NCBI GenBank assembly: GCA_938042245.1
Contig: CALIRO010000002.1
Span: 186,001-250,000 of the forward strand
Length of the DNA stretch: 64,000 bases
From: an uncultured Thermoguttaceae bacterium
GTDB taxonomy: Bacteria > Planctomycetota > Planctomycetia > Pirellulales > Thermoguttaceae
Direction: 5' to 3'
The notes below the pieces were generated by a model, which saw only the letters and a program-made list of their open reading frames with translations, ran no database searches and was not told where the DNA came from. Within the stretch, counting starts at the first letter, position 1, and every line of letters starts with the position of its first letter. This document shows, piece after piece, positions 1-9,599 of the stretch. Position numbers and translations under genes: made by a program.

Positions 1-222
1 TCTCCGACCCGGGGGCTACCGGTCGGCGATTGGCCGGCTGAACATTCCACCAGACATCATACGCTGGTGTGCCTTGGCCTAGTAGACTGCGCTTGCTGCC
101 AGTTGACTGAGACAACCTCCCCTCTGACAGACGGTCTTTCATTTCACGGCCGAGGGCGGAATATCCTCCTGTCCAGCCAAAGGCCACAGGCGCAGATAGA
201 ATTCGTCGGTCCGGCTAACAGA

Positions 223-972
223 TTATCTTTTAGGCGGCCAGTGTCCCAGGATGCCGAAGATCGGCAGATGCACGCTGACAGACTGCGGGGGCAATTGGGT
301 TTCTGTCTGCATGGCCGCTTCTAGGTGGGCTTGTTCTTCTGCCGTCAAAGGAAGCTCTCGAAGCAGTTGCCAGCGGGCCGGATCCGGCGCAGACAACCGA
401 TCCAAAAGGAGCACCTCTACTTGGAAACCCAGTTCGGCTAAAAGGGGTGGTAGTTTTCGGCCCACTTCCGGATCGGCGCCGGCTCGTCGGAGGCCGGTTT
501 GCCAGAGCGGTGCAGACGCAATTTCAGGTGGATATTCGATCATGCCGCCGTAATCTGGTTCCAATGCGACCAGCACTCCGGCAGGCTCTAGAACCCGTCG
601 GATTTCCTTTAATGCCGCCCCCAGCGGAACCCACAGAAGCACCCATTGGCAGAAGACCAGATCGAAGCTTTGGTCGGCAAAGGGCAATCGGCAAGCATCG
701 GCGCAGATCGGCTGGGCCAGTTGCACTCGGCTTTCTGCCCGGTAAAGGGCGGCCAGGTGGCGGAGTGCTCGAAAGTTCCGATCCACTCCCACCACACGGC
801 CGCCGCTTCGCCGCAAAAGTTCTGCGGTGATCAGGCCGGGGCCGCATCCCAGGTCCAAAACGGCCCGTCGTTGGCCAATCGCCGCCCGCCGTAATAGCCG
901 AGCTCGAAACGGTGCCAGCCACTCCGCCTGCTTGGCCAATAATGCTTGGTCCGTCGGAAGGGAGTAATCCAT
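223..972 (-). CDS. class I SAM-dependent methyltransferase
   Basis: ORF from the ATG at 972 (MDYSLPTDQALL...); motif I VLDLGCGPGLITAELLRRSGG and DLVFCQWVLLWVP. The ORF extends upstream to 1260 but the N-terminal extension looks non-coding. Confidence 0.8.
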   Translation of the reverse strand: MDYSLPTDQALLAKQAEWLAPFRARLLRRAAIGQRRAVLDLGCGPGLITAELLRRSGGRVVGVDRNFRALRHLAALYRAESRVQLAQPICADACRLPFADQSFDLVFCQWVLLWVPLGAALKEIRRVLEPAGVLVALEPDYGGMIEYPPEIASAPLWQTGLRRAGADPEVGRKLPPLLAELGFQVEVLLLDRLSAPDPARWQLLRELPLTAEEQAHLEAAMQTETQLPPQSVSVHLPIFGILGHWPPKR

Positions 973-1328
973 TAGGTGTACATTTATATATAACAATATG
1001 AACGTGTAATCACCGGTTGCAGGGAACATTTTTTCCTGTTGGAAAACTAGCAAAACACCCTGCCCGCTGCTTGACTTTTCTTCTGCCAGAGAATACTCTA
1101 CAAACGATAGACCAAAGGCTGTCCTGCCGGTACATAAGCTTTTTGCGCATTTTACGCTTGCCCTCAGGAAACATTCTGCACCGAGTGGGAGGCCTCGGCA
1201 ATCCTCCCCATATCGTATCGCATATCCCAGCAACGTCCCTCCTATTGCCAGTTCCTGCAAGTAAGACGAAAGAAAGCGAGGAAGAAATTTGGCCCACCTT
1301 TCTTAGAACCTTGTCAAGGAGAGTGAAG

Positions 1329-2924
1329 ATGCACGAGAAGCCTCAGTTTCCCAAACCGTTTCACGCCCATTGTTGTCCCTGTTCCTGCCATGAGCACAGC
1401 GGCCAGGCCTCGGCAGGGCAGATCAGCCGGCGCGGCTTTTTAGGCACGGCTACTTTTGGCAGCATGGCCTTGGCTGGGCTGTCCTGGACCAGTCTGGCGG
1501 CAGCCGAAGCCGACGAAATTCCCCAGGCCCCGCCCCGCAAACCGCTCCGGGTAAAACCAATTTTGACGTATGATGTTCCCCGGCGTCGGGAGGCCTGGAG
1601 TTGGCGTGCCTGGGGCGGCATCCAAACTCATGAGCAAGCCCAGGAGGAATGTGCCCGCATTCAGGCCGAGCTGGAAAAAATCCGCTCCACCGCCGATTTC
1701 CCGCTGGAATGGATGCCGCTTGCGGCCCTGCCACACGGCGGCCAATTGGAAAAACTCAATGATCTTGAATCCGCCGATGCGGCCATCGTCTATGCGGCCG
1801 GCGGCTCGGTGGAAGTGCTCAACCTGTGCCGAAAACTCAATAAACCCGTTGTCGTCTTCTGCCGACACAAGTCCGGGCCGGTCTATCTCTGGTATGAGAT
1901 CATCAGCCCCAGGTATCTCCGGCAACATACGGATGTGCTCTCGGTAACCGGCATTGACGAAGAGGATGTGGTGATCGACAGCCTGGACGAGGTGCTATGG
2001 CGGCTTCGGGCGCTTTGTGGACTAAAGAACACGATGGGTTCCCGGATCGTAGCCGTCGGCGGCCCCAGCGGCTGGGCCTGCCCAAAGGCGCCGGACCTGG
2101 CTAAAGAACGGTTCAAACTCGATATTGTTACCGTCCCGTATGAGCCGGACTTGGCCAACCTGATCAAGGCCGCCATGGCCGACGAGAAGGCCGTCGCCCG
2201 GGCCAAACGACGCGCCGATGCCTATCTCAACCTGCCCGGTACCAAACTGGAAACCGACCGCGGCTTTGTGGATCGGGCCTTCTTACTGGAGGAGATATTC
2301 CGTCGGCTCATGCAAAAGGCCGATTGCCGGGCCATTACCATCAACGCCTGCATGGGTACCATCATGCCGCTGTCGCAAACCACCGCCTGCCTGCCGCTTA
2401 GTACCCTCAATGACGACGGCTGGATGGCCTTCTGCGAATCGGACTTTGTCGTAGTGCCTTCGGGGATCCTGCTGGGCAATATCTCTGGTCGGCCTCAGTT
2501 CCTGAACGACCCAACGTATCCCTATCCAGATCCTGCGGCGCCCGGCTGGGGAATTACCACCATCGCCCACTGCACCGGGCCACGCAAAATGGACGGTAAA
2601 AACCTGGAACCGGCCCGGATACTTACCCATTTTGAATCCGACTACGGCGCCGCTCCCAAGGTCGAAATGCGCAAAGGTCAACTCGTCACCAATGTCATCC
2701 CCGATTTCAAGGCGGAGCGGTGGGTCGGCCTGTTGGGCGAGATTGTCGATGCGCCGTTTTTGGCCATTTGCCGCGATCAGATCGACATCCGCTTCAAGTG
2801 CGATCCGCTGCTGGTGGCCCAGCGCATGCCCGGCTTCCACTGGATGACCTGCTACGGCGATTACCATCGGGAACTCGGCTACGCCCTGAAACGGGTCGGC
2901 ATCAAGTGGGAGTTTTTGGGATAG
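1329..2924 (+). CDS. Tat-exported L-fucose/arabinose isomerase-like sugar enzyme
   Basis: ATG at 1329; twin-arginine motif ISRRGFLGTATFGSMALAG; C-terminal region resembles fucose isomerase-like proteins (GMxxxS-type, HCTGPRKM). Confidence 0.65.
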   Translation: MHEKPQFPKPFHAHCCPCSCHEHSGQASAGQISRRGFLGTATFGSMALAGLSWTSLAAAEADEIPQAPPRKPLRVKPILTYDVPRRREAWSWRAWGGIQTHEQAQEECARIQAELEKIRSTADFPLEWMPLAALPHGGQLEKLNDLESADAAIVYAAGGSVEVLNLCRKLNKPVVVFCRHKSGPVYLWYEIISPRYLRQHTDVLSVTGIDEEDVVIDSLDEVLWRLRALCGLKNTMGSRIVAVGGPSGWACPKAPDLAKERFKLDIVTVPYEPDLANLIKAAMADEKAVARAKRRADAYLNLPGTKLETDRGFVDRAFLLEEIFRRLMQKADCRAITINACMGTIMPLSQTTACLPLSTLNDDGWMAFCESDFVVVPSGILLGNISGRPQFLNDPTYPYPDPAAPGWGITTIAHCTGPRKMDGKNLEPARILTHFESDYGAAPKVEMRKGQLVTNVIPDFKAERWVGLLGEIVDAPFLAICRDQIDIRFKCDPLLVAQRMPGFHWMTCYGDYHRELGYALKRVGIKWEFLG

Positions 2925-3061
2925 AGACAACCGGCCCTTCCTTTCCGCTCCCAAGCGGTCACGGTGTCATTGCCGCCCAAGCAGGAATCCAGCCCACCTT
3001 TGGGCTGCTTCCTTGGCATCGAAGATATTGCTCGACTGGAACGGGTTTGCTGCTGTGGGAT

Positions 3062-3850
3062 ATGAGCAGGTCTGGTGGAAAATCCGGTAGACGGCTGGCG
3101 GGAGGTGCCGTTAGGGGCGCAGTGGCCGCCTCTCCAACTACCCAAGCGGGATTGCCGCCCGAGGGCAGCTTCACCGGCTTTCCGCCGGCACTGTTTGAGT
3201 TTTTGGAGGAATTGGCCGACCATAACCAACGCCCCTGGTTCCTCCAAAACAAGCACCGGTACGAGCAGGATGTTCGGCAACCGGCCTTGGCGTTTATCCG
3301 GGCCTTTCGGCCGCACTTGGCCAAGATTTCCAAGTTTTTCCTGGCAAGCGACCGACCTGTGGGCGGGTCGCTGCTGCGCATCTATCGAGACATCCGGTTT
3401 AGCAAAGATAAAACGCCTTATAAAACCAACGTAGGGATCCAGTTTCGGCATGAGCTGGGGCAGGACATCCATGCACCTGGTTTTTATGTGCATCTGGAGC
3501 CGGGGGAGTGTTTCCTGGCCTTGGGTGTGTGGCGACCGGATCGGGCGGCACTAGCCGCCATTCGACAGGCAATTGCCGACAACCCGGCCGGTTGGAAGCG
3601 GGCTGTATCGAACCGGCGTTTCCAGGCCGTTTGGACTCTGGAAGGCGACTCGCTCCAGAGGCCCCCTAAAGGGTTTCCACCGGACCATCCCTGCATCGAA
3701 GACCTTAAACGCACCGATTACGTCGCCGTAGCGGACCTGGAAGAATCGGACACTTACCGGCCGGAGTTTGTCGAGCAAGTGGCCGAGGCGTTTGCGGCCG
3801 GTCGACCCCTGATGCATTTCCTCTGCAACGCATTACAATTACCGTTTTAG
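3062..3850 (+). CDS. DUF2461 (TIGR02453-type) family protein
   Basis: FPPALFEFLEELADHNQRPWFLQNKHRYEQDV...SLLRIYRDIRFSKDKTPYKTNVGIQFRH is characteristic of the DUF2461 family. Exact start uncertain. Confidence 0.8.
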   Translation: MSRSGGKSGRRLAGGAVRGAVAASPTTQAGLPPEGSFTGFPPALFEFLEELADHNQRPWFLQNKHRYEQDVRQPALAFIRAFRPHLAKISKFFLASDRPVGGSLLRIYRDIRFSKDKTPYKTNVGIQFRHELGQDIHAPGFYVHLEPGECFLALGVWRPDRAALAAIRQAIADNPAGWKRAVSNRRFQAVWTLEGDSLQRPPKGFPPDHPCIEDLKRTDYVAVADLEESDTYRPEFVEQVAEAFAAGRPLMHFLCNALQLPF

Positions 3851-3860
3851 ATGCTTCCCC

Positions 3861-3958
3861 TACCCTAACCCTCTCCCACAGAGGGGAGAGGGAACTTGTT
3901 TGCCTCACCCCTCTGCGGGAGAGGCCGGCCAACCGACAGGTTGGCCAGGTGAGGGGGA
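3861..3958. repeat. GC-rich CTCACCC/CTCTCCC-type intergenic repeat
   Basis: ACCCTCTCCCACAGAGGGGAGAGGG ... GGGAGAGGCC GGCCAACC-GACA-GGTTGGCC AGGTGAGGGGG. Confidence 0.8.
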
Positions 3959-3998
3959 ATACATGCCTTTCCCTTTGGTGGCACAGGCCCAAGATGTC

Positions 3999-4018
3999 AT
4001 TCCCGCGTAAGCGGGAAT
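3999..4018. repeat. ATTCCCGC-nnnn-GCGGGAAT hairpin repeat
   Basis: ATTCCCGC-GTAA-GCGGGAAT, perfect 8-bp stem, intergenic. Confidence 0.75.
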
Positions 4019-4126
4019 CTAGAGTGCAAAATTCCATCGAAACAACTGGATTCTTGCTTTCGCGGCAGTGATAGGTTGTATCAATCGGCTGCGATGTTAC
4101 GTGCTTTTTTCTAAGGAGTATCTCCC

Positions 4127-5032
4127 ATGCGAAGTTTCTATGATCGTCGGCAGTTTTTAGGTCAGACTGTGGCGGCTAGTGTTGGGCTGGGTGTGGGTGC
4201 CTGGTTGAGTCGGACTGCTTGGGCCGAGTCGGTAAAGCCCGGCGCTCCAACGGCAGAAAAGTTGGGCTGGACGCTCGGCTGCGCCCAATACACCTTCCGC
4301 CGGTTCTCGCTCTATGAGACGCTGGATAAACTCGTAGAGCTGGGCATTCCGTGCATTGAGCCGGCGTTTTTCCTTCGGTTGGATAGCCAGCGGCCTGAGC
4401 TAAAGGTCAACGAATCGCTTTCGGCGGCAGATCGCAAAGAGCTTCGGCAGCGCCTGGCCGACCATGGCATCCGAATGGCTAGCTTCTACAGCGACCTAGG
4501 CGGAGACGAGGCGGCCGCCCGCAAAAAGATGGAGTTTGCCAAGGAAATGGGCGTCGAAACCATGGTGGCTGAGCCGCCCCCGGAGGCCTTCGACATGCTC
4601 GAAAAACTCTGCGAAGAGTACAAGCTGAACCTGGCCGTGCATAACCATCCCAAGCGGCCCAACTCCCGGTATTGGCATCCGGACAATGTGCTGAAGGTCT
4701 GCCAGGGCCGAAGCAAACGGATCGGTGCCTGCTGCGACACGGGCCATTGGGTCCGTTCCGGCCTGGATCCGGTCGAATGCCTCCAAAAGCTCCAGGGCCG
4801 GATTCTCGGCTTCCATCTGAAGGATGTCATTGAATCTGGCAAGCCGGAGGCCAGGGATGTGCCGTTGGGCCAAGGTAAGGCCAATTATGCGGCAGTCCTT
4901 AAGGAGCTGCATCGGCAGGGGTACAAAGGCTTGCTGGTGATCGAATATGAACACGATTCGCCGGAACTAATGAAGGACATGGCCGAGTGCGTGGCGTTTG
5001 TCGAAAAGGTGGCCAAGGAGCTGGCCGGATAA
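4127..5032 (+). CDS. Tat-exported sugar phosphate isomerase/epimerase (AP endonuclease 2-type TIM barrel)
   Basis: YDRRQFLGQTVAASVGLG Tat signal; ...IGACCDTGHWVRSGLDPVECLQKLQGRILGFHLKDV... LLVIEYEHDSPELMKDMAEC. Confidence 0.85.
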   Translation: MRSFYDRRQFLGQTVAASVGLGVGAWLSRTAWAESVKPGAPTAEKLGWTLGCAQYTFRRFSLYETLDKLVELGIPCIEPAFFLRLDSQRPELKVNESLSAADRKELRQRLADHGIRMASFYSDLGGDEAAARKKMEFAKEMGVETMVAEPPPEAFDMLEKLCEEYKLNLAVHNHPKRPNSRYWHPDNVLKVCQGRSKRIGACCDTGHWVRSGLDPVECLQKLQGRILGFHLKDVIESGKPEARDVPLGQGKANYAAVLKELHRQGYKGLLVIEYEHDSPELMKDMAECVAFVEKVAKELAG

Positions 5033-5108
5033 CCAAGCTGGACCTACTACAGCGGCGTGTGTCTGCCCCCCAATTGCTCGCAGCGTGCACGGGTGGTCTG
5101 GTAAAATT

Positions 5109-5226
5109 CCCCCTCACCTGGCCTGCTGCGCAGGCCACCCTCTCCCACGGAGGGGAGAGGGGATTTGTTTGCCTCTCCTCGCTGTGGGAGAGGCCGGCCA
5201 ACCGATAGATTCACAGGCTGAGGGGG
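5109..5226. repeat. GC-rich CTCACCC/CTCTCCC-type intergenic repeat
   Basis: CCCCCTCACC TGGCCTGC-TGC-GCAGGCCA CCCTCTCCC ... GGGAGAGGCCGGCCAACCGATAG. Confidence 0.8.
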
Positions 5227-5526
5227 CATTCGGTTCATTCCCCCGCACGCGGCAGTCCAGGGATTTGATTGCCTGGCAGGAAGAATACAAAGATACACAG
5301 AATCTACCCCCTCTGTTTTTCTTGGATCCCCGCTTGCACAGGCAGACAATCCACAGAGCTTTTCGGAGGGATGACAATCCAAGGGCATTCGCAAGGATAC
5401 CAGGCCAACGCAGCCAGCACAGCCAACCCCGGGGGACCCAGGCAGCAGAAGGGGCGTTCGGCTAGAATATACCCATAGGAAGAAGATACCCTACCCATAG
5501 CAGAACGTATCCAGAGGAGTAGCTGG

Positions 5527-5961
5527 ATGGGTTGGCTTCGTCATGCGTTTGCGGTGCGTGTGGATGGGGCGGAGCAGCTTACGGCAGCGGAAGAGGCGTT
5601 GGTCGAGCGGTTTTGCCGGGCGTTGGTGCGGCGTCGGCTGACAGCGGCGGCAATGGTGGCCTTGGAGACGGTTCGGCCTTTGTCGGGCTTGGCCGCCCAG
5701 GCACTGTATTTTTTAAGCCCCCTGCTTAGCCTTGTTGTTTCCCCAAACCAGATCGATCAGTGGGCCGCCTTTCTCCAACGTCCTGACGCTCTGGAAATCC
5801 TCTGTCAACGTCTGGAAGCCTTCCAAACCGAGCAGGATGGGACCAATGGCTCGCAGGTTTGTTCACCCCCTGGTCCTCCCGCAGAAGACCCAGCGGGCCA
5901 AGACGCTGCCTACCCGGAGGAGCCAGTGCAGAAGGATATTTACCGAACGGATCGGCCATGA
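5527..5961 (+). CDS. small conserved hypothetical protein with a hydrophobic segment, first gene of the MutL-type locus
   Basis: 144-aa ORF whose TGA overlaps the ATG of the next gene (ATGA at 5958-5961); hydrophobic LYFLSPLLSLVV. Confidence 0.7.
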   Translation: MGWLRHAFAVRVDGAEQLTAAEEALVERFCRALVRRRLTAAAMVALETVRPLSGLAAQALYFLSPLLSLVVSPNQIDQWAAFLQRPDALEILCQRLEAFQTEQDGTNGSQVCSPPGPPAEDPAGQDAAYPEEPVQKDIYRTDRP

Positions 5962-7766
5962 CAGAGCTAGCCCCGGAACAGATTACCGTCATTTTAGCCA
6001 CCGACTGCGGTAGTACTACCACTAAGGCCATTCTGATCGAAAAGCAGGCTGGCCATTATCGTCAGACGTTTCGGGGCGAAGCGCCCACGACGGTCGAAGC
6101 GCCGCTGGCGGATGTCACCATGGGCGTTCGGAATGCGGTGCGGGAACTGGAGGACCTATCGGGCCGAAGGCTGTTGGACCCCGAAGGTCGTTTGATTCGG
6201 CCTGCTCAGGCTGGCCAAGGTTGTGACATCTACGTTTCCACCTCCAGCGCCGGCGGTGGATTGCAGATGATGGTGGCTGGGGTGATTCGGGAGATGACCG
6301 CCTCCAGTGCGCAACGGGCCGCCTTGGGCGCAGGGGCTATTGTTATGGATGTCATTGCTACCAACGACCGACGCCGACCGCATGAACAAATTCAGCGGAT
6401 CCGGGAGCTTCGGCCGGATATGATCCTGCTTTCCGGCGGCACGGACGGCGGCACCGTAGAACATGTGGTGCAACTGGCCGAGTGGATCGCCCCGGCCCGG
6501 CCTCAGCCTCGGTTCGGAAGCCAATATAAACTGCCGATCATCTATGCGGGCAATCGCGATGCGGCCCCTCTGGTTAGCCAGACCCTGGGGAACCAATTTG
6601 CCCTGGCTGTGGTGCCGAACCTTCGGCCAACGCTCGAAGAAGAAAATCTGGGACCGGCCCGGGAGAAAATCCACGATCTGTTCTTGGAACATGTTATGGC
6701 CCATGCACCGGGCTACGATAAACTTCTTCAGTGGGTCGATGCGCCGATCATGCCTACACCAGCCGCCGTGGGCAACATCCTCCAGCAAATTGCTCAGCAA
6801 GAGGGCATCAACGTGCTGGGCGTCGATATTGGTGGGGCCACCACCGACGTGTTCAGCGTCTTCGACGGCCAGTTCCACCGCACCGTCAGCGCCAACCTGG
6901 GCATGAGCTATTCGATTTCCAACGTGTGTGCGGAAGCCGGGCTGGAGGCGATCCTCCGCTGGATCCCTCTGGAAATGGATATTCGCGAACTTCGCAATCG
7001 GATCAAAAACAAGATGATCCGGCCAACCACCATTCCACAGACGTTGGATGATCTGGTCTTCGAGCAGGCCGTAGCCCGCGAAGCGCTTCGGTTGGCCTAC
7101 CAGCAGCATCGGCAGTTTGCCGTCAGCCTGCGCGGCGTGCAGCAGCAGCGCACCGTGGGCGATCTGTTTGCCCAAAAGGCAAGTGGGCAAACGATTATTG
7201 ACCCGATGCGCCTGGACCTTTTGGTCGGTTCCGGCGGCGTGCTTTCCCATGCACCCCGTATGGAACAAACAGCAGCCATGTTGATCGACGCTTTCCAGCC
7301 CGAAGGCGTTACCCGACTGGCCAAAGATAGCATCTTCATGATGCCTCATTTGGGCGTCTTGGCCCAGGTGCATGCACAGGCAGCTTTGGAGGTGTTTGAG
7401 CGGGACTGTTTGATTTATTTAGGTACCTGTGTAGCGCCGCGTGGGCAGGGCAAACCCGGCTCGCTCTGCTTCCGGTATGAACTGGATGGGCCCGGCGGGG
7501 CGCAGACAGGTCAAGTGCTTGCAGGCCAATGGCGATGGTTGCCGCTGGGGCTGGGGCAGACGGCTCGCCTGCGGATCGAACCAGCCCGCGGTTGGGACGC
7601 CGGCGCCGGCAGCGGCCGATCGGTACAAACCCTGGTCCACGGCGGCACCGTGGGCTTGGTGCTGGACGGCCGAGGCCGACCGCTCATGCTCCCGGCCAAC
7701 CCCAACCAAGCCAGAACCCTCATGCAACAGTGGGTCGCCGAAGCCAGGTTGTATGCCACGGAGTAG
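5958..7766 (+). CDS. MutL/GlmL-type ASKHA ATPase
   Basis: ILATDCGSTTTKAILIEK, STSSAGGGLQMMVAGVI, LLSGGTDGGTVEHV, NVLGVDIGGATTDVFSV match the glutamate mutase-associated MutL family layout. Confidence 0.85.
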   Translation: MTELAPEQITVILATDCGSTTTKAILIEKQAGHYRQTFRGEAPTTVEAPLADVTMGVRNAVRELEDLSGRRLLDPEGRLIRPAQAGQGCDIYVSTSSAGGGLQMMVAGVIREMTASSAQRAALGAGAIVMDVIATNDRRRPHEQIQRIRELRPDMILLSGGTDGGTVEHVVQLAEWIAPARPQPRFGSQYKLPIIYAGNRDAAPLVSQTLGNQFALAVVPNLRPTLEEENLGPAREKIHDLFLEHVMAHAPGYDKLLQWVDAPIMPTPAAVGNILQQIAQQEGINVLGVDIGGATTDVFSVFDGQFHRTVSANLGMSYSISNVCAEAGLEAILRWIPLEMDIRELRNRIKNKMIRPTTIPQTLDDLVFEQAVAREALRLAYQQHRQFAVSLRGVQQQRTVGDLFAQKASGQTIIDPMRLDLLVGSGGVLSHAPRMEQTAAMLIDAFQPEGVTRLAKDSIFMMPHLGVLAQVHAQAALEVFERDCLIYLGTCVAPRGQGKPGSLCFRYELDGPGGAQTGQVLAGQWRWLPLGLGQTARLRIEPARGWDAGAGSGRSVQTLVHGGTVGLVLDGRGRPLMLPANPNQARTLMQQWVAEARLYATE

Positions 7767-7974
7767 GTTTCCTGTCCAAGTCATCCTTGCCAAAGCAAGA
7801 ATCCAAAAGTGCCCCTCCCCTTGACGGCAGAGGCGATAAATCCCTTCTCCCCTGGTGAGAGAGGGTTAAGGTGAGTGGGAGCCTGGGCTGCCGATTGCGG
7901 CGGAATGACCCGTTGGGGCTCTCTCACAGAAAAGAAAAGCGGTCTTTAACTTCTAGTTCAAGGAACAGCTCCGA

Positions 7975-9180
7975 ATGACCCAAGCCTACACGCCTGGATT
8001 AAAGCTGGCTGGGCGGATCCGGCATCGGGTCTGCCGACGGTTGCCGATTCCAGGCGAAGTGTTGGTGCAGGTGGGCCAGCAGGTCTCGGCGCAGCAGGTT
8101 GTGGCCCGCACCTGGATGCCCGGAGAAGTAACGCTGCTCAATGTAGCGCATCGGCTGGGGGTCGCGCCCGCGGAGGTGCCTGGCCTGATGCAGGTCCAAG
8201 TCGGCCAGCAGGTCCAGGCCGGGCAACTGCTGGCCCAAACCAAGGGCCTGTTCGGCCTGTTTCGGAGTCCACTGCTGGCCCCCATCAGCGGTACCGTGGA
8301 AAATATCTCTGGGGTTACCGGTCAGGTCATTTTGCGGGGTCCGCCGCAGCCGATCGAACTGTTGGCCTACTTGGCCGGTCGGGTAACCGAGGTCTTGCCG
8401 GGCGAAGGCGTATGGATTGAGGCCCATGTCGCTTTGGTGCAGGGCATTTTCGGCGTCGGCGGCGAGGCGTATGGGCCGATCCGTTTGGCCTGCCAAAAGC
8501 CGGACCAACCGCTCGAACCGGAATGCCTCGACCAGTCCATGCGGGGGGCGGTAGTCGTAGGCGGCGGCCGGGTGTCGGCCAAAGCACTGCACCAAGCTCG
8601 CCAACTGGGCATCTCGGCCATCGTTACCGGCGGCATCGACGACCAAGACCTCCGGGAGTTTCTCGGCTACGACTTGGGCGTGGCCATTACCGGCAGCGAA
8701 TCGCTGGGCCTGACGCTGATTTTAACGGAAGGCTTTGGGGAAATTGGCATGCAGGAGCGCTGCTGGCGCCTTTTGAGCTCGCATGAGGGCCGGTTGGCCG
8801 CGGTCAACGGCGCTACGCAGATCCGCGCCGGCGTGATCCGCCCGGAAGTGGTCATCCCGCTTGACGACTTCGACCCGAAAACCCAACCCTCCTTCCCGAA
8901 AATCGACCCAGCGGAGGCTTCGACGCCTTCGGAGTGGCCCAGCGGCGGGACCGCACTACCGGTCGGAGCAGGTGCTAGCGGGCCGACCTTGCAAGTGGGC
9001 AGCCTGGTGCGGATCATTCGGGCGCCGTATTTTGGCCAGGTGGGCCGGGTGATCGACCTGCCGCCCATGCCCCAGGTGTTGCCCTCCGGCGTGAAAACTC
9101 GGGTGGCGGAAGTCCAGTTGTCCGATGGCAGCCGGGTCATTGTTCCCCGAGCTAACCTGGAATGGATCGAGGAGAATTGA
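7975..9180 (+). CDS. hypothetical protein with two barrel-sandwich (RnfC/lipoyl-like) segments and a C-terminal KOW-like segment
   Basis: Repeated PGEVLVQVGQQVSAQQVVA / LMQVQVGQQVQAGQLLAQ; ...LAPISGTVENISG; C-terminus VGSLVRIIRAPYFGQVGRVIDLPP. Confidence 0.75.
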   Translation: MTQAYTPGLKLAGRIRHRVCRRLPIPGEVLVQVGQQVSAQQVVARTWMPGEVTLLNVAHRLGVAPAEVPGLMQVQVGQQVQAGQLLAQTKGLFGLFRSPLLAPISGTVENISGVTGQVILRGPPQPIELLAYLAGRVTEVLPGEGVWIEAHVALVQGIFGVGGEAYGPIRLACQKPDQPLEPECLDQSMRGAVVVGGGRVSAKALHQARQLGISAIVTGGIDDQDLREFLGYDLGVAITGSESLGLTLILTEGFGEIGMQERCWRLLSSHEGRLAAVNGATQIRAGVIRPEVVIPLDDFDPKTQPSFPKIDPAEASTPSEWPSGGTALPVGAGASGPTLQVGSLVRIIRAPYFGQVGRVIDLPPMPQVLPSGVKTRVAEVQLSDGSRVIVPRANLEWIEEN

Positions 9181-9254
9181 CGATGGTTTGCTGGGAGCGG
9201 GGGCGTACGATCCACAAAAAATGCCGCTTTGCCAGAGGGCAGAGGGGAGGATTC

Positions 9255-9475
9255 CCCCTCTGGCTAACCTTCTGCCGAGAGGAGAGGGGAATTTCCCCCT
9301 CACCCGGGCCGGCTTTCGCCGGGCCACCCTCTCCCGCCAGGGGAGAGGGGGTGGCGGCCCCCTGTCCCGGTCTGTTTCGTAGATTACCCTCTCCGGCCAG
9401 GGCAGAGGGGATTCTTCGCCTCTCCCCACCGTGGGAGAGGCCGGCTTGGCCAAAGGCCAAGCCGGGTGAGGGGGA
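9255..9475. repeat. tandem cluster of GC-rich CTCACCC/CTCTCCC-type repeats
   Basis: Several units; perfect hairpin CCGGCTTGGCC-AAA-GGCCAAGCCGG at 9441-9465. Confidence 0.8.
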
Positions 9476-9599
9476 ACCTGCTCAGGGGACCCTGGTAGCG
9501 TGGGCGTCCCGCCCGCTGATTGTCATTGCCTCACAAGCGGGAATCCAGAAAAAGACCCCCTCTCCGCTGCTGGGAGAGGCCGACCAGCAACGCTCGCCC

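Noticed and set aside
6156-7373. 405-aa minus-strand ORF antisense to the MutL-type gene
   Set aside because: No recognisable motifs; the opposite strand has strong ASKHA motifs and coupling to its neighbours, so this is a GC-rich shadow ORF.
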